Of a DNA stretch of 64,000 bases, positions 24,304 to 35,829 are shown piece after piece. Origin of the DNA: Amanita rubescens (lineage: Eukaryota; Basidiomycota; Agaricomycetes; Agaricales; Amanitaceae). The notes below the pieces were generated by a model, which searched no databases, was not told the DNA's origin, and saw only the letters and a program-made list of their open reading frames with translations. The position numbers and the translations under genes are program-made. The stretch lies in NCBI GenBank assembly GCA_015039365.1, contig WION01000047.1, forward strand, positions 62,001 through 126,000, read 5' to 3'. Position 1 is the first letter of the stretch. Each line of letters opens with the position of its first letter.

Positions 24304-25752
24304 GATGCGATATCGAGCAGGGTTTGATTGATATCATCTTAAGGTTGCAAAATAACCACTCTTAATGCCCAACACCTATCACGCCTCGGACTTCCGCAGA
24401 GCGCAACGGAGAATAAACGTGCGGTACTGTCAATACCGCTTGAGTTCCCAAAGCCCAGGACAGGCAAAAAACGGTAGTCTTGATCTTGATCCATACACGC
24501 TGCTTATAGTCTGTATTCCTGTTCCAATCAATATTCATATCAGAGTCCACCGTGCGTCCACGTGCCATCATGATCTCACAAGTTGCGGTCCCAAGTTGCC
24601 TCAATTCACCCCAATGGAACGTATCGGTCTGCCTGGTAAACATCGAAGCCGCAGTCCTGCAACACGACCCCATTCTATTATTACCCCTACCGTCTTCCAC
24701 CCAAAACCTGCTTCAGCTTTCTCCCTCGGCCAGCCATGTTCAGCAATTCCGTTGCCCTAGACGGGGTGATCGTGAGCGAGTTGCTGTCTCTCCTGTACAT
24801 GCAATCCAGCCTAACACGGCTTACATGGGCGTTATTAAGTTCGAATCCCCTTCTGGTTGCTTAACGCCTTATGTTTTTGAAACCCAAGAAATTCATTCAG
24901 TCTACTAAAGACTAGCATGTCCGGCCCAACCCATACCGAGGACCACATGTACATGAGTTGCGCCCGACAAAATCGTCCCATTTCTTCCAAGGATGCGACC
25001 CTTTGATTATGTAATGGCACCCTTAGGCTCCAATCTCAAGACGAGGATCTTCCGCAAATAAATGAAATTTTATTATTGATCGCTGTCCCACCCCTCAGCT
25101 TAACAGAGAAGACAAGGCAGAGCCGAGGATAGGGTAAAGCAATGCGAGGGAAAACGTCAGGCACCACCGGGTGTTGGTCAAGTCAACTGAATAGTGTTCA
25201 CCAAGATGTTCCATGTTAGAAGCTATACCTACAGCCAAGTACCGCGGACAACACAACGCCATTACAAATGCGTTTCGAGCGGCAAAGTTGAAAAATAATA
25301 ATCCCGTAGAAAGCGGATTGGTTGAAGCGCACTACGGTCCGGCTCCAGCATTGCAAGCATCCCCGCAAATGCCGCTTGCAGATCTAATAGATGCATCCCT
25401 TTGTCATAACTTGTAAGCGAGATGGAAGGTGAAAGAACATAACGGATCTAAAATTGCAAATGCTAAAAAGTCTAGGCCTACATTCTAAGCTACAGGATAA
25501 CAAATATAAACGACTTGCGCGAAAAAACTAGCAACATACAGGTACCAGGGAAACATACTACGGAAAATAACGTGGTAAGCTATAACCAAAATCGATCTGT
25601 CAAGCAAATGGATACAAAGCATACAGGAGTCTGTTCAGGGAGATCGGGACAAAGGGAATAATTGAATGGCATAAATCCTGTGAGATAAGATCGTTTGAAA
25701 ACCGTGACGAAGCAACGACGAAATTGCGCACGGTCGATGGTCAAGAGACGTG
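24304..25752. other. gene-poor stretch, no gene seen
   Basis: Start of a block of about 9 kb with almost no coding signal. Overlapping ORFs at 24362-24908 on both strands have no domains or splice logic. A tRNA-like ttcgaat phrase near 24840 lacks matching stems. Confidence 0.5.
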
Positions 25753-25962
25753 TTAGGCGCGGGCTCTGCAGATTTGTTCCTCGCGTTCTCGTTTTGTGGA
25801 GCATTTCTTGCAGAATGTTCTGCAAGTCGTGCACCAGAGTTCGTGGTACGCGTCGTTCTGACCATGCATAGGGTCGGACCGTGAACGGTCATTGGGGCAA
25901 CCGCAGCGCGCTTGAACATGTTGCGAGTGGCCATGGGGACATTTATCACAGTCGATAATCAT
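25753..25962 (-). CDS. small Cys-rich (zinc-ribbon-like) protein
   Basis: A single-exon frame of 69 residues, not recognised as a known family. Nine cysteines are spaced like metal ligands: CDKC, then CGC, then CTTCRTFCKKC, with several His between (CPHGHSQHVQ). The C-terminus is charged (KREREEQICRARA). A TATAAAA box lies on the minus strand at 26045-26051, 83 nt before the ATG at 25962, which is the spacing seen in other genes here. This promoter in an otherwise silent region is the main reason to believe the gene. It might instead be one exon of a longer gene. Confidence 0.45.
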   Translation of the reverse strand: MIIDCDKCPHGHSQHVQARCGCPNDRSRSDPMHGQNDAYHELWCTTCRTFCKKCSTKREREEQICRARA

Positions 25963-28900
25963 TCTTCGTCTGGAAAGTGTTCGTCGCTGGTACGATGAGG
26001 AATTTCGGGGGTGGGTTGAAGGACTAGGGGAAAGCGATAGGGGGTTTTATATGCCAAGGTCGAATCAGTAAAGACAGTGTTTAGTACGCACCCACATGTT
26101 TTTCGTATAGCTGCATATGAACGGATATTAACCGATTAAAGGTACCCTGTGTTCAAGCAATAGGTGACGCACAGATCTATCGTGTTCGCATTGGATCTGG
26201 TATGTATGGACTTGATAATAGTATTTACTCCGCACTCTTCATTATATGAATCACCGTGACTATAACCAGCGGGAATTAGTCCTTGCACTTACAGTAGTTT
26301 GATAGGCTCGTCGGGCCTTGCTCATGCGTTGGTTCCCAATATGATTAACCATCTTACTCCGAACAGTAACTATGGACAGTTGGGAAACTGCCCGCTCTTG
26401 CCAAGATGTGAGTGAAACGAGGACGATGGCAATTGCAGACCGAGGGGGTATTCTTATTGAGTTTGTTTGTCGGCAACTCGAATTCCTCCGTGCATTCCGG
26501 CGTGACGTGAATTATGTTACATAGACGTCAGGCACGCGCAGTATTCGCGGCCTGGCGATGGCCTCAGGCTAGGGACGTGTAGCACATACTTACGAACTGA
26601 ATCCGCGCCGCCCCCTAGTTGCCAAGAATTCCAAACCGTGAAAGCGGCGTCCATGGGACCGTGGACGAAAGCTGAAGTCACTTACGACACCAAATCCAGG
26701 TTTCATGCCATCCGCCTGCACATCATCCATTTGTCTGATCTAGGCTGTAGACGCCAGGGTTTTGACACGGCAGTGTTCAGCGGGAACTCTAAAAAATTCT
26801 GAAGTCACACCATCAGCTGAATGAACTGTTCGCCCCTCGTTGCAAAGCATGGCGGACGCCACGTTTTCTATCGCATGGATCCGGAGACTTACAAAACCAT
26901 ATAAATGATTGGATATAATTATCTGGGCCCGCACAGGTTCGCGTATCTTGCTATTCTCAACTTCCACATTTCCTAATTCTTCCTCCGGCTCTCTCACGCG
27001 GAGTGCTCGCGCAAGCTGCGGGGCGAGACTTATATAGAGATATCTAACTGCTGCATTGGCAGCCGCGTACGTACTACGTACGTATCCGTTAACTCTTATT
27101 CTGGTTCCTCGATGGACATTACAGACATTTTCAGTCCATCATCTATGGCGTTCATAGATGGGCCTTCCTGCCGTCATTTTTACCACGCTCATTTGTGTGC
27201 GACATTGAATCGCTTGCGGCGCAAGGCGTTGTGTTGCCTATCATGGTTTTGGATGAATCAGGTGTAAAGCGGGGTTGCGCGCAGCGGGATGATTATCTCC
27301 GAGTCTGTTAAGCAACCGATCGACTAAGTCTAGAACGAAGGCCATGTTCAGGGCCACGAGTGTCCTTCTCCCTTTCATGCAAACTGGTGGAGAGACGATG
27401 GATCCAGGAGACAATCTATTATCAAACGGCGAACTGCCGATCAAAAGCGGGTACGTCAGCCGAAAAGTCTCAACTCTCGCCAATCTCGTGGAACTTCATA
27501 TATATTGCCTTTCAGGTTTCACCTACCATTTCGGATGCATCATATCTTCGGGTTATACGGCGACAGTTATGTCCCCGTTGAACAAGAAAGACGGACCCCC
27601 TTTTTGCACCAAACTGTTGTATCGACCTCGACCAATCGCTTAAACTGCCCTTTGGTCATCTTCGATCCGTACTGCGCAGTAGTAAGAAACCCTGATCTGA
27701 CGCCTCTGTGCATTCCCTTCCAGCTAGGTCACAATACAGCCTACGATTGCTACCAGGGCGCGGAACTCCGAGAGAACCTTATGTCAAGTGGCGCATTTCT
27801 AGCTCTTAGTGCGACCCAAATCGTTCACGCCACGTAAGGCCTTCTCGAATCAAATGCCAGAGCTGAGTGTGAAAGAGACAGCGGGACTACCGGGGCAACA
27901 ACCTTTCTCACATGATACCTGTATGATCGAAAATGCCAATATGCCGAGGTGCACATAACTGCTGTCGGAGACAGGCTCAACGAGGCAAGCTAGCACTCAC
28001 AAACGCCCATATAACCTTACCATTGGAGCAGAGGAACACGTGGATCAGACATGTGATAGAGCTTCATCAAGTTTCATATGCAAAGCTAGTGTCTGGAGGC
28101 GTAGACTTCGCCCTGGAAAGCACTGGGCGCCATCAATGATAAAATAGTCGGTCCTGTCCGTTTCTTCTCACTACTGAACTTTGCTTCCGCTTTGTCCGGC
28201 CGATTTGTCGCCGAACCATTGTCCTTGGTTGGAGTGGGCACAGTCATTTCGGCAAATACCTAATTGTGGTTGCTTGCATCCTGATGCTCACTTCTTCCGA
28301 TAGTATGAGGCTGTCACCAGACCTGATTGCGAAACGTGGCCTCCACCTTCGCCACGCACCACCTTCCTAAACATTGTATACGAATAAGTTGGTTGGATGA
28401 GCTGATTCTATTCTTCGGGCAAGGTAGGGAGATCGACCGTAAGGGATCTGGCCTGGACCACGTCGGATAACGCAACGTACGCAATCCCGCGATTCTACGT
28501 CATCCCGAGTTGTTGAGTGCTGTGCGTTAATACGTGTTTAACGTGAATGCCCACTATTCATGCAACCGTTTTCTTCTACATGATGGTTCTAAATAAGTCC
28601 GACGTCCTTGATGAGCAACTGTAGCTCATTTAGTTCACAAGCGTACTACGTCCGGGCGCGGTTATCGCATCGTTGATATGACGTTACTGTATTGCATACG
28701 AGACAATGACTACGCATAAAATAAAGCCTTCAACACTGTTGTGGGCCGGCTCAAAGTGAAGTTCATTCTGCCTGCAGTAATCGTTTTATTGCGAGGTTTG
28801 CTTTCTTGCAAATTCATCGATGATACGTTATCCGAGTCGGGCAGATTGAAAAACGTCCACTCACTAACCCCGCGCGCCACATTATTACTTGCACGTAAAT

Positions 28901-29593
28901 TGATTGACTCTTTTGTAAACATGATTTTCCTGCCTAGCTAAGATAATAGATACATCGGCATTTATTACGCGTCATAGAGGCACAGCAACGAAAACTTGAA
29001 TGCTAAGGAGGACTTGGCGACCGAGTTTAGAAACACATTCAACCGCTTCTTCCACACCGATGTTATATTGCAAACGTAACAAACTTATTTTTGATTGTTC
29101 CTTTCCTGGTAACACCGTGCACCCAACCGACATTCGTTTTACACTTGATTACGCTCGCATATTACGATAGATCGCCCCGACATTCCGCCAGGTCGTAACA
29201 CAAAAGGTGCAGCTTCCGATGCGCCGGGAGCGAATTTAGGCTTTGTTATTTAACCGAGCGCGGCAATTGGATTCGTGGCGGACTTCATGTCAGCACGTTG
29301 TTTCATTGTCACGGAAGCCTTGTTCGGCTTTGTCGTTTGTCGTGATTAGTTGCAGTAAGCTCAACGGACATGAATTTATTATCGTGATCTGTCTTTGCTT
29401 TTCGTCCGAGTCAGTGATGAAACGCCAAGGTCCAGCTTAAATTCTGGGCGGGCAAGCGTGCCCGTATCTATAACATTAACAGACAACCTACGTAGTTCGA
29501 CGAGATCGGTCAGTTCCTGATTCAGGCACTTCCAGCAACTTTGGGCGCTGTCTGGTCAATTCAGTCCTGGCATGGGGAGATCACATTTTGGCG
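25963..29593. other. gene-poor stretch, no gene seen
   Basis: About 3.6 kb without a supported gene. ORFs at 27344-27837 (plus) and 26740-26997 (minus) are the most protein-like, but show no domain. A palindrome-rich spot (tacgtactacgtacgta, about 27067) is present. This could be decayed transposon or gene DNA. Confidence 0.45.
26045..26051 (-). promoter_or_regulatory. TATA box of the small Cys-rich gene
   Basis: TATAAAA on the minus strand, preceded by GGCA and followed by a C-rich leader, 83 nt before the ATG at 25962. Confidence 0.45.
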
Positions 29594-30094
29594 TCTACGC
29601 GTTTCGACGCTCAGATGTCTTTTAAGGAAAAGGGTCGTTCACGAGAGGGAAGGGTATAGTTTTCACTTGAGTGAGCCTTTGAGTTAAAAACGGATGGGCG
29701 AAGCCCCCGGGAGGGACTCCCGGCCCGAAACGCTGGGGGTCGGCAAGGCGAGCTGTGAGGGCGGGTGGGCGCCGAGCAGGTCAGCCTTTCGACCTTTCAA
29801 AAGCGCGTCGGACTAAGAAGGGAGGAAGACGTCTGAAGGGCGGCTTATCTTCCTTAGTTCGGACCTGAGAGAGGGAGTGGTGGGTGGGGCGCGAAAAGAT
29901 CCGGAAGCTGCTGTAACGCAACCGAGGAGCTCTAATGGCGCGTCACGAGAGCGAGCTGGAGTCGGTCACGTCGGGTCTCGCTGTCTTGATGTGGCAGGAA
30001 AGAGAAGGGAGACCGTGGCACAGCCACTTCGCTACCTCACACTTAGACTACATTCTACGCCACGCCTCATCCCTCGGCTAGCTTAGAATTACCA
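29594..30094 (+). repeat. GC-rich tandem unit 1 (501 bp)
   Basis: Starts with a 163-bp block (29594-29756) and ends with a 206-bp block (29889-30094). Both blocks recur, apparently without mismatch, as the start and end of the next unit. The 132 bp between them are unique to this unit. No protein signal; a 65-codon frame in the end block appears identical in both copies simply because the DNA is identical. It looks like transposon or LTR-derived DNA, but lacks a clear TG...CA frame or target duplication. Confidence 0.8.
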
Positions 30095-31194
30095 TCTACG
30101 CGTTTCGACGCTCAGATGTCTTTTAAGGAAAAGGGTCGTTCACGAGAGGGAAGGGTATAGTTTTCACTTGAGTGAGCCTTTGAGTTAAAAACGGATGGGC
30201 GAAGCCCCCGGGAGGGACTCCCGGCCCGAAACGCTGGGGGTCGGCAAGGCGAGCTGTTCCCCTGATGAGGAAGGAGTTCATAACGACGCGGCCAGTGAGC
30301 TTGTCGACCCCTCCGTCCTTTGAGGAAATGATCGTCCGTGAGAGGGAAAGCCTGAGGGTACAGATCTGCTTTCGGAGTCCGGGATCCTTGAGTCAAAACG
30401 GATGGGCAAAGCCCCGAGAGGGATGGCCAGGGGCCCAAAATGCTGGAGGTCGACAAGGCGAGCTGTTCCCCTGATGAAGAAGGAGTTAGCGACGCGGCCA
30501 GGGAGCTTGTCGACCCCTCCAGTCTAGGAAGGAGGTACACTCATTCTGATTAATGGCCCAAGGGGGCAAAAACGTCTGATGGGTGAATGTACCTTGTGAA
30601 ACAGCTCAAGAGTACGGCGTAAACGCCGTAAAGGGAGTCCTAGACAGCGCGAGCAAGGGTAACAAGGGGGACACCTCGGTTTTCGCTGTCACAAGCTGCT
30701 TTTCCAGTTCCTCTTGGCCGTGTGCTTGGTGTCACTGCCAGTGGGCCGGCATGCATCGAGAGGCCATGACCTGGGATGCGATCCGATGTTCGGTGATCAT
30801 CCATTGTCAGGCGGCCGTGTAATTACGGGGTCGAGGGCAAAGAGCCGGATGCGATCCGACGTTCGGTGATCATCCGTCTTGCCTAGTATGGTGGACAGCC
30901 GTGCGATACGGTGTCGAGGGAAAAGAGCCGGTATGGCCCGGGCAGCTTCGTGTGGGTCATTCATGTAGCGCGTCGTGCTGATCCTGGAGCGCGAAAAGAT
31001 CCGGAAGCTGCTGTAACGCAACCGAGGAGCTCTAATGGCGCGTCACGAGAGCGAGCTGGAGTCGGTCACGTCGGGTCTCGCTGTCTTGATGTGGCAGGAA
31101 AGAGAAGGGAGACCGTGGCACAGCCACTTCGCTACCTCACACTTAGACTACATTCTACGCCACGCCTCATCCCTCGGCTAGCTTAGAATTACCA
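30095..31194 (+). repeat. GC-rich tandem unit 2 (1100 bp)
   Basis: Begins at the base after unit 1 with the same 163-bp block (30095-30257) and ends with the same 206-bp block (30989-31194). In between are 731 bp, which include a diverged copy of the GC-rich motif (about 30398-30530, same order of phrases: gatgggc, ggtcg-caaggcgagctg, ttcccctgatga, gcgacgcggccag) and a shorter tandem pair at 30775-30931. Confidence 0.8.
30775..30931 (+). repeat. imperfect tandem pair, about 73 and 84 bp
   Basis: Two copies of gatgcgatccgaYgttcggtg-atcatcc ... gtcgaggg-aaagagccg. They differ in the middle and by about 10 bp in length. Nested in unit 2. Confidence 0.65.
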
Positions 31195-34066
31195 ACTATC
31201 AGATCTCTGGAGGAGATCCGAACTTTCTTTCGTACCACCATAGTCTGGTTTAACTCAGCGTTGGTGACTGCTAAGGCAGTTACGGTCGCCTCGATGAATT
31301 AGCAAACCGATGCTCCAATGGGTAAAAGTAGTCTTGCTAATGGTCCATCGTGAGGATGAACGGGTGACGAAATGAAAGTTATGCGGTGAGAGGTTCGTTG
31401 GTAAGGCAGGTGGGTGGCGCATTCCATTCTCTGCCTTGTATGATGTACTATGAATGGTATGTCAAACGCCATGCTGGGGTAATAGGAAAAAAACGAGCAT
31501 CTTCGATGAGCTTCGTGATCTATGTTACGACAGCATCGCTGCCATGCGTAAATGTTAAGATCAGGAACGATGGTCATGATGAGTAACCGGAGGGGTTGAC
31601 TGCCGACCGAGCCGGCAAGAATTGAATTAATCTATTTAGTCTATTTTCGTCTGGCAAGTGTCCGTTATTAAACACACGCGGCAAGCGGGTAAGTATGGGG
31701 GACATCACCTCGATCTGCCGCTGAGAGTTATCGGAGTTTTCGTACACAAATTTCTATGCTTTGTTCAATGGCACGAAGCCTCGGCCCATCAAACTCGATT
31801 TCGAGCTTACATTCCCGAGTAACGATTGGCACTGACAATCGGGAATCCAACATTCAGATAAAGATTATCGGGTCTCTTGACCTCAGTGCTTTCCTATCGA
31901 GTGGAGGTGGAACGTCAAGTGGATATTTGGTTACGCTATGTCCGGTCATGAGCCGTGAAATCCCGGGACCTTTCAAAAGAGATGTGCGGAAGGCAATAGG
32001 ACTTGCATTGGACGTCGTCAGAGATCGATAAAGGCACTCTCAGCCCTCCATTTTTTCCTCGGAAACAAAGCCTATGACGCTGAAAAAAAAAATTCAATGA
32101 AGCTATGGAGATGGTCCTTACAAGGGGTTGCTAAAGACCAGGATTTGACGGAAAGGATATCATAGCAATAAAAAATAAATGGCATGGGACGTCATCAGGA
32201 GAGGGATGATGCGATCCGTTATCCTTCAGTGAATATGACGCTGAGTGGGTGGCTGGGGGGGAAAGCAGACGATTCAGAAAGATTACATTCAATGTGGTGC
32301 CATGTCCGTGGTTCCCCTGCACCGCTTCGATTAACCTACTGTGACGTCATGTATTAATCATAGCCTTGCATAGCATATCACTTGAATAAAGAATAAATTG
32401 CGCCCAGATAAACTCGTAGAGCCTTCGCAATTAATCGAAATCTTTCATACTAAGAGTTGCTGACCTATGAATGTATGAGGGATGTTTGATTTAATGAGTT
32501 CTCCACCTTCCGTCTTGGTAAAATCATTACGGGAAGCGCTATTCGCGTAATTTGGATCGAGTCGTTTCACGATGCCAGCAGCTTTGAAGCTACATTCAGA
32601 TCGCAGCGAAAGTACTCGAAAGATAGCGGGAAAGTCCGAAAGCTTACTAATACTAAGTAAGCATCGGCTCATCTTCACGAGACTCATTGAACAAACCTTG
32701 AAGCTGCGAAGCAGAAACAACACGCCGTGTTACTATGTTGGATTACCCGAGCCTCTCTGAGGCAACGCAACTGACCCGGAACTGCGGCATGGGCACTTCT
32801 TTTCGACTTCGATTTTCCTTGAATCCCCGTATTTCGTTTTGAAGAAATTCCATAGCTAGCGAGAGGTGATTGGAGCTACTTTCACGTGCACCTCTTCTAA
32901 TGGATTATTCAAGGCGATGATTATGGAAAGCCTAGTGATGACAAGGCTCTGTGTTCCTGTACGAGGATTGATCAGAGCGTCGCTTTAGAAGTCTTGAATC
33001 AGGAGTTCGGGCTTGAAGGAGTCCCCAAAGTTCGAGCGAATTCGCGCATAGCTGTATCGACGCAGCATATAATGAATTTGTCCAGGGATTTGAAAGCAAT
33101 GAGGACTTGGTAGTATTCGACATGGTATCAGGTATTATAATTCTAGAGGTGGAGCTGCTGGCAGTGGCCCAGTGCCGGTGAGTGCTTGAGAACTAGCTCA
33201 TGTGGTCGCGCGTTTAATTTGGAAGTTACATAGTAACTGCCCAACACCCCTGGTCGAAAGCGCTGTCACGATATTGGTTGGCCGTCACTGAAGAAAAAAC
33301 GTCATCTGGACAGCGGGAGTTGATTGTTTATGCTGTGGACACAGTACTCCATTCTGGTATGTGTTGAGGGATGGGAATTATATGCCCGATATTTAAACGG
33401 GCGAAAGATCGACACACGTGGATGGTGGTCGAATGAAACAAATCGAATAGGAGAGCACAAGTATAGGACGAAAAGTTTCTTTCTTTATCCATGACTCGGA
33501 CGTGGCAAATATTGATCTCAATGATTGGTGAGACCGAGCCTGCAAGATTCAAGTATTTCTGACACCGCTAATCCTGATTCGACAGGCTGTGTATAAGCTG
33601 CACCCATATAATCATCAAGGCTAATAATAAATCGGCGCTAATGTTGTCATGCATTTTCGGTGAGAGGATCAGTGATCGTCGAATCATCGCTCAACAAAAT
33701 AGGTCTGAGCTAATTTAGGAGATCGCTCTCTGTCACAGGAGCAACATCTATTCGATTACATGTAATCCAATTGCTGACCCGATCGTTTATCGAGTGCAGG
33801 TGCATCGACGCATATATCGCGTCCTCTTATCGTATAGCTAAACATCCAATAGCGATTGCTATTACAGTCCATTCATACCTGCCTCCGGAGTTTCGCTGGT
33901 GCTGCCTCGAAATCTATTCTGCCATTTGTGAGGCTGACAAGGTATATACATACCAACCCACTTCCTTTCCTCCTGTTGTCCCTCTTTCTTACACTGTCGA
34001 CTACATCAACCTACTGCCCGTCTAGCTCAAAACTCAAAGCTCAAATCGACAACGCTCACTCCGACC
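31195..34066. other. gene-poor stretch, no gene seen
   Basis: About 2.9 kb without a supported gene or clear repeat. The longest frame (31756-32031, plus) shows no domain. The last 150 bp hold a TATA-like box (ggtatataca, about 33940) and a pyrimidine-rich leader that belong to the next pseudogene. Confidence 0.45.
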
Positions 34067-34700
34067 ATGCCTATAATCGGTTATGTGCTCCTGCCAGAGT
34101 AAGTGACTATCCTCGTCGCGGCGAGCAGTGTTCGATTCTGGTCTTTTCTCATCATTGAGTAAGCGGTTTTAAATATCTCGCCTTTACCGAACTCATCTGG
34201 TCTCGTTTCCGTCCAGAGCTTCCGTTGCCCTGGTGTACAGGAAGCGTGCACGCGAGGACATCAGAGCTCCCATCCGAGGTGAACCCTAGCCCCCTGTATT
34301 CTGTGTTAACGACTAAAATATGTCCTGCAGCGTCGTCCTGGGAGTCCTGACGAGATCCGCTCTTTGTCCATCTTTCGCCAGACCTCCAGTTTGCATCCGT
34401 CGTTCAATCCAATATGCCTCCTGCTCCATACGTCCCCTCGGCGGTGCCAGAAGTCCAAAATAATATGTCTGGTTACCTCTCATGGCGCATCAGGTAACGG
34501 AGTTTCCCCCCACTCAGTTCCTATCACAACCAGTTATGGGCCAGAATAAATTGAGGCGGAAGTTTTTACCAAGCACCCATCAACTCTTCTCCTAACATGC
34601 TCCACGTTTCCGACAACCACTTCTACATGAACGACGTCAATGCGCCTCGCCCTCAGACCACGATTTCTGGCTCGTATCGATACTGGATCTTAGCCAATTC
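34067..34700 (+). pseudogene. second decayed copy of the 3.9-5.2 kb gene
   Basis: Starts MPIIGYVLLPE at 34067. Intron 34099-34216 joins to ASVALVYRKRAREDIRAPI, intron 34279-34330 to SSWES, then TGA at 34348-34350. Downstream, SNMPPAPYVPSAVPEVQNNM (34408-34468) closely matches SNMPPAPYVHSAVPKVYNNM in the first copy but is out of reach of the start codon. The exon 2 segment present in the first copy (SPINFPAQRKG...) is missing or merged into the long first intron. A 38-residue product is possible. Promoter and leader resemble the first copy. No known domain. Confidence 0.55.
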
Positions 34701-35829
34701 AAAATGACATTCCGGGGATAGCGCCAGGTGCCACGACATTGATAGATGGAGGTGGAAATAAAAAATGTCGAGTCAACGCTTGAAGCTAATGTCAGACCTG
34801 CCAGTAGTACTTCAGGAATGTGGTCTAACAACCCGAGCGCAAAAGTAACTGGAGCCCCATATGTAACAGTCAAAGTACCAATGCCATGGGGTCTGCAAAG
34901 CAGCGACATATGCAAAACTAGCAATGCCTGGCATCCCGCACAGCCTCGTATCATTCATTGCCTGGCCCAACTCCTTACCTCTGGTCCGCCAGAATCCCGT
35001 AGCACCTTTGGAAATCACAGGTCTTCCATGCAAACAGGCAAACGGGACTGTCGAGGCTGACAGGGCGGCTTATCGCGTCGCTAGGGAGAAGTCTGAGTGA
35101 GGAACTTGGTGCAAACTCAAGAACATTCTCCCTACCAGGACGTGTAGAATGTCCATGCGACATCAGTAAATTTTTTTTCCTTGAGTAGCGATCTGAGCTG
35201 CACGAGGTAAAATCAAACATCAGAAATTTCCCCGAGCCCAGACACATATACCTTACTTTGTTTCTATGTTTGGGGCAGGCTCTACGTCCTTGACTGGAGC
35301 ACAACACAATTGACTGGTCGTTGCACCATCCCAGCAGGGATCTAGTCCGGGAACATTGACCAAAAATGCTAAGACTGGTCATTCGACGCGACAGGAATTA
35401 GTGAGGGCGTGCGCATAATTGTTTTATGTAGTTGCCGAAATCTGAATCCAAGTAATCGCTCGTCTGAATGGCTGCGTATCAGCTACATTCTATGGAGTAG
35501 TGTAAGTTTAGTTCAGCCCAGCAAAACGGGGTAAAATTTGGGCCGACTATCTTGCTTGGTCACTTTGTCAAGTCCGGGCTTCACACCGTACGAGATCGTC
35601 AACGAAAGGGAAGATCGCAACACGATTGCCATCCGGCATTCTTCGTGGCACAACCTAGCAATTATAACGACTGTGTGCATCGGTAGTCGCTAACTTGAAT
35701 TGTAATTTGGATTGTTGAAAATCTGTTTTTGGAACAAGCCGTCAGCCATCAACGTGTCATTACATGTCATGTACGTATGCTTCAACTGTCCCTGTACCGG
35801 TGAGTCAAGGTTTGCCATATTTAACCATT
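34701..35829. other. intergenic, no gene seen
   Basis: About 1.1 kb between the pseudogene and the left edge of the duplicated secreted-protein region. Frames at 34746-35060 and 34975-35382 show no support. Confidence 0.45.

Noticed and set aside
24830..24865. Possible tRNA T-arm (agttcgaatcccc)
   Set aside because: The flanking bases do not pair into a T-stem, and no D-arm or acceptor stem was found.
29877..31186. Identical 65-69 residue ORFs in both GC-rich units
   Set aside because: They are identical because the DNA is; no promoter, start context or homologous protein seen.
29594..31194. Standard LTR retrotransposon
   Set aside because: No TG...CA ends framing the repeats, no primer-binding site, no target duplication, no gag or pol.
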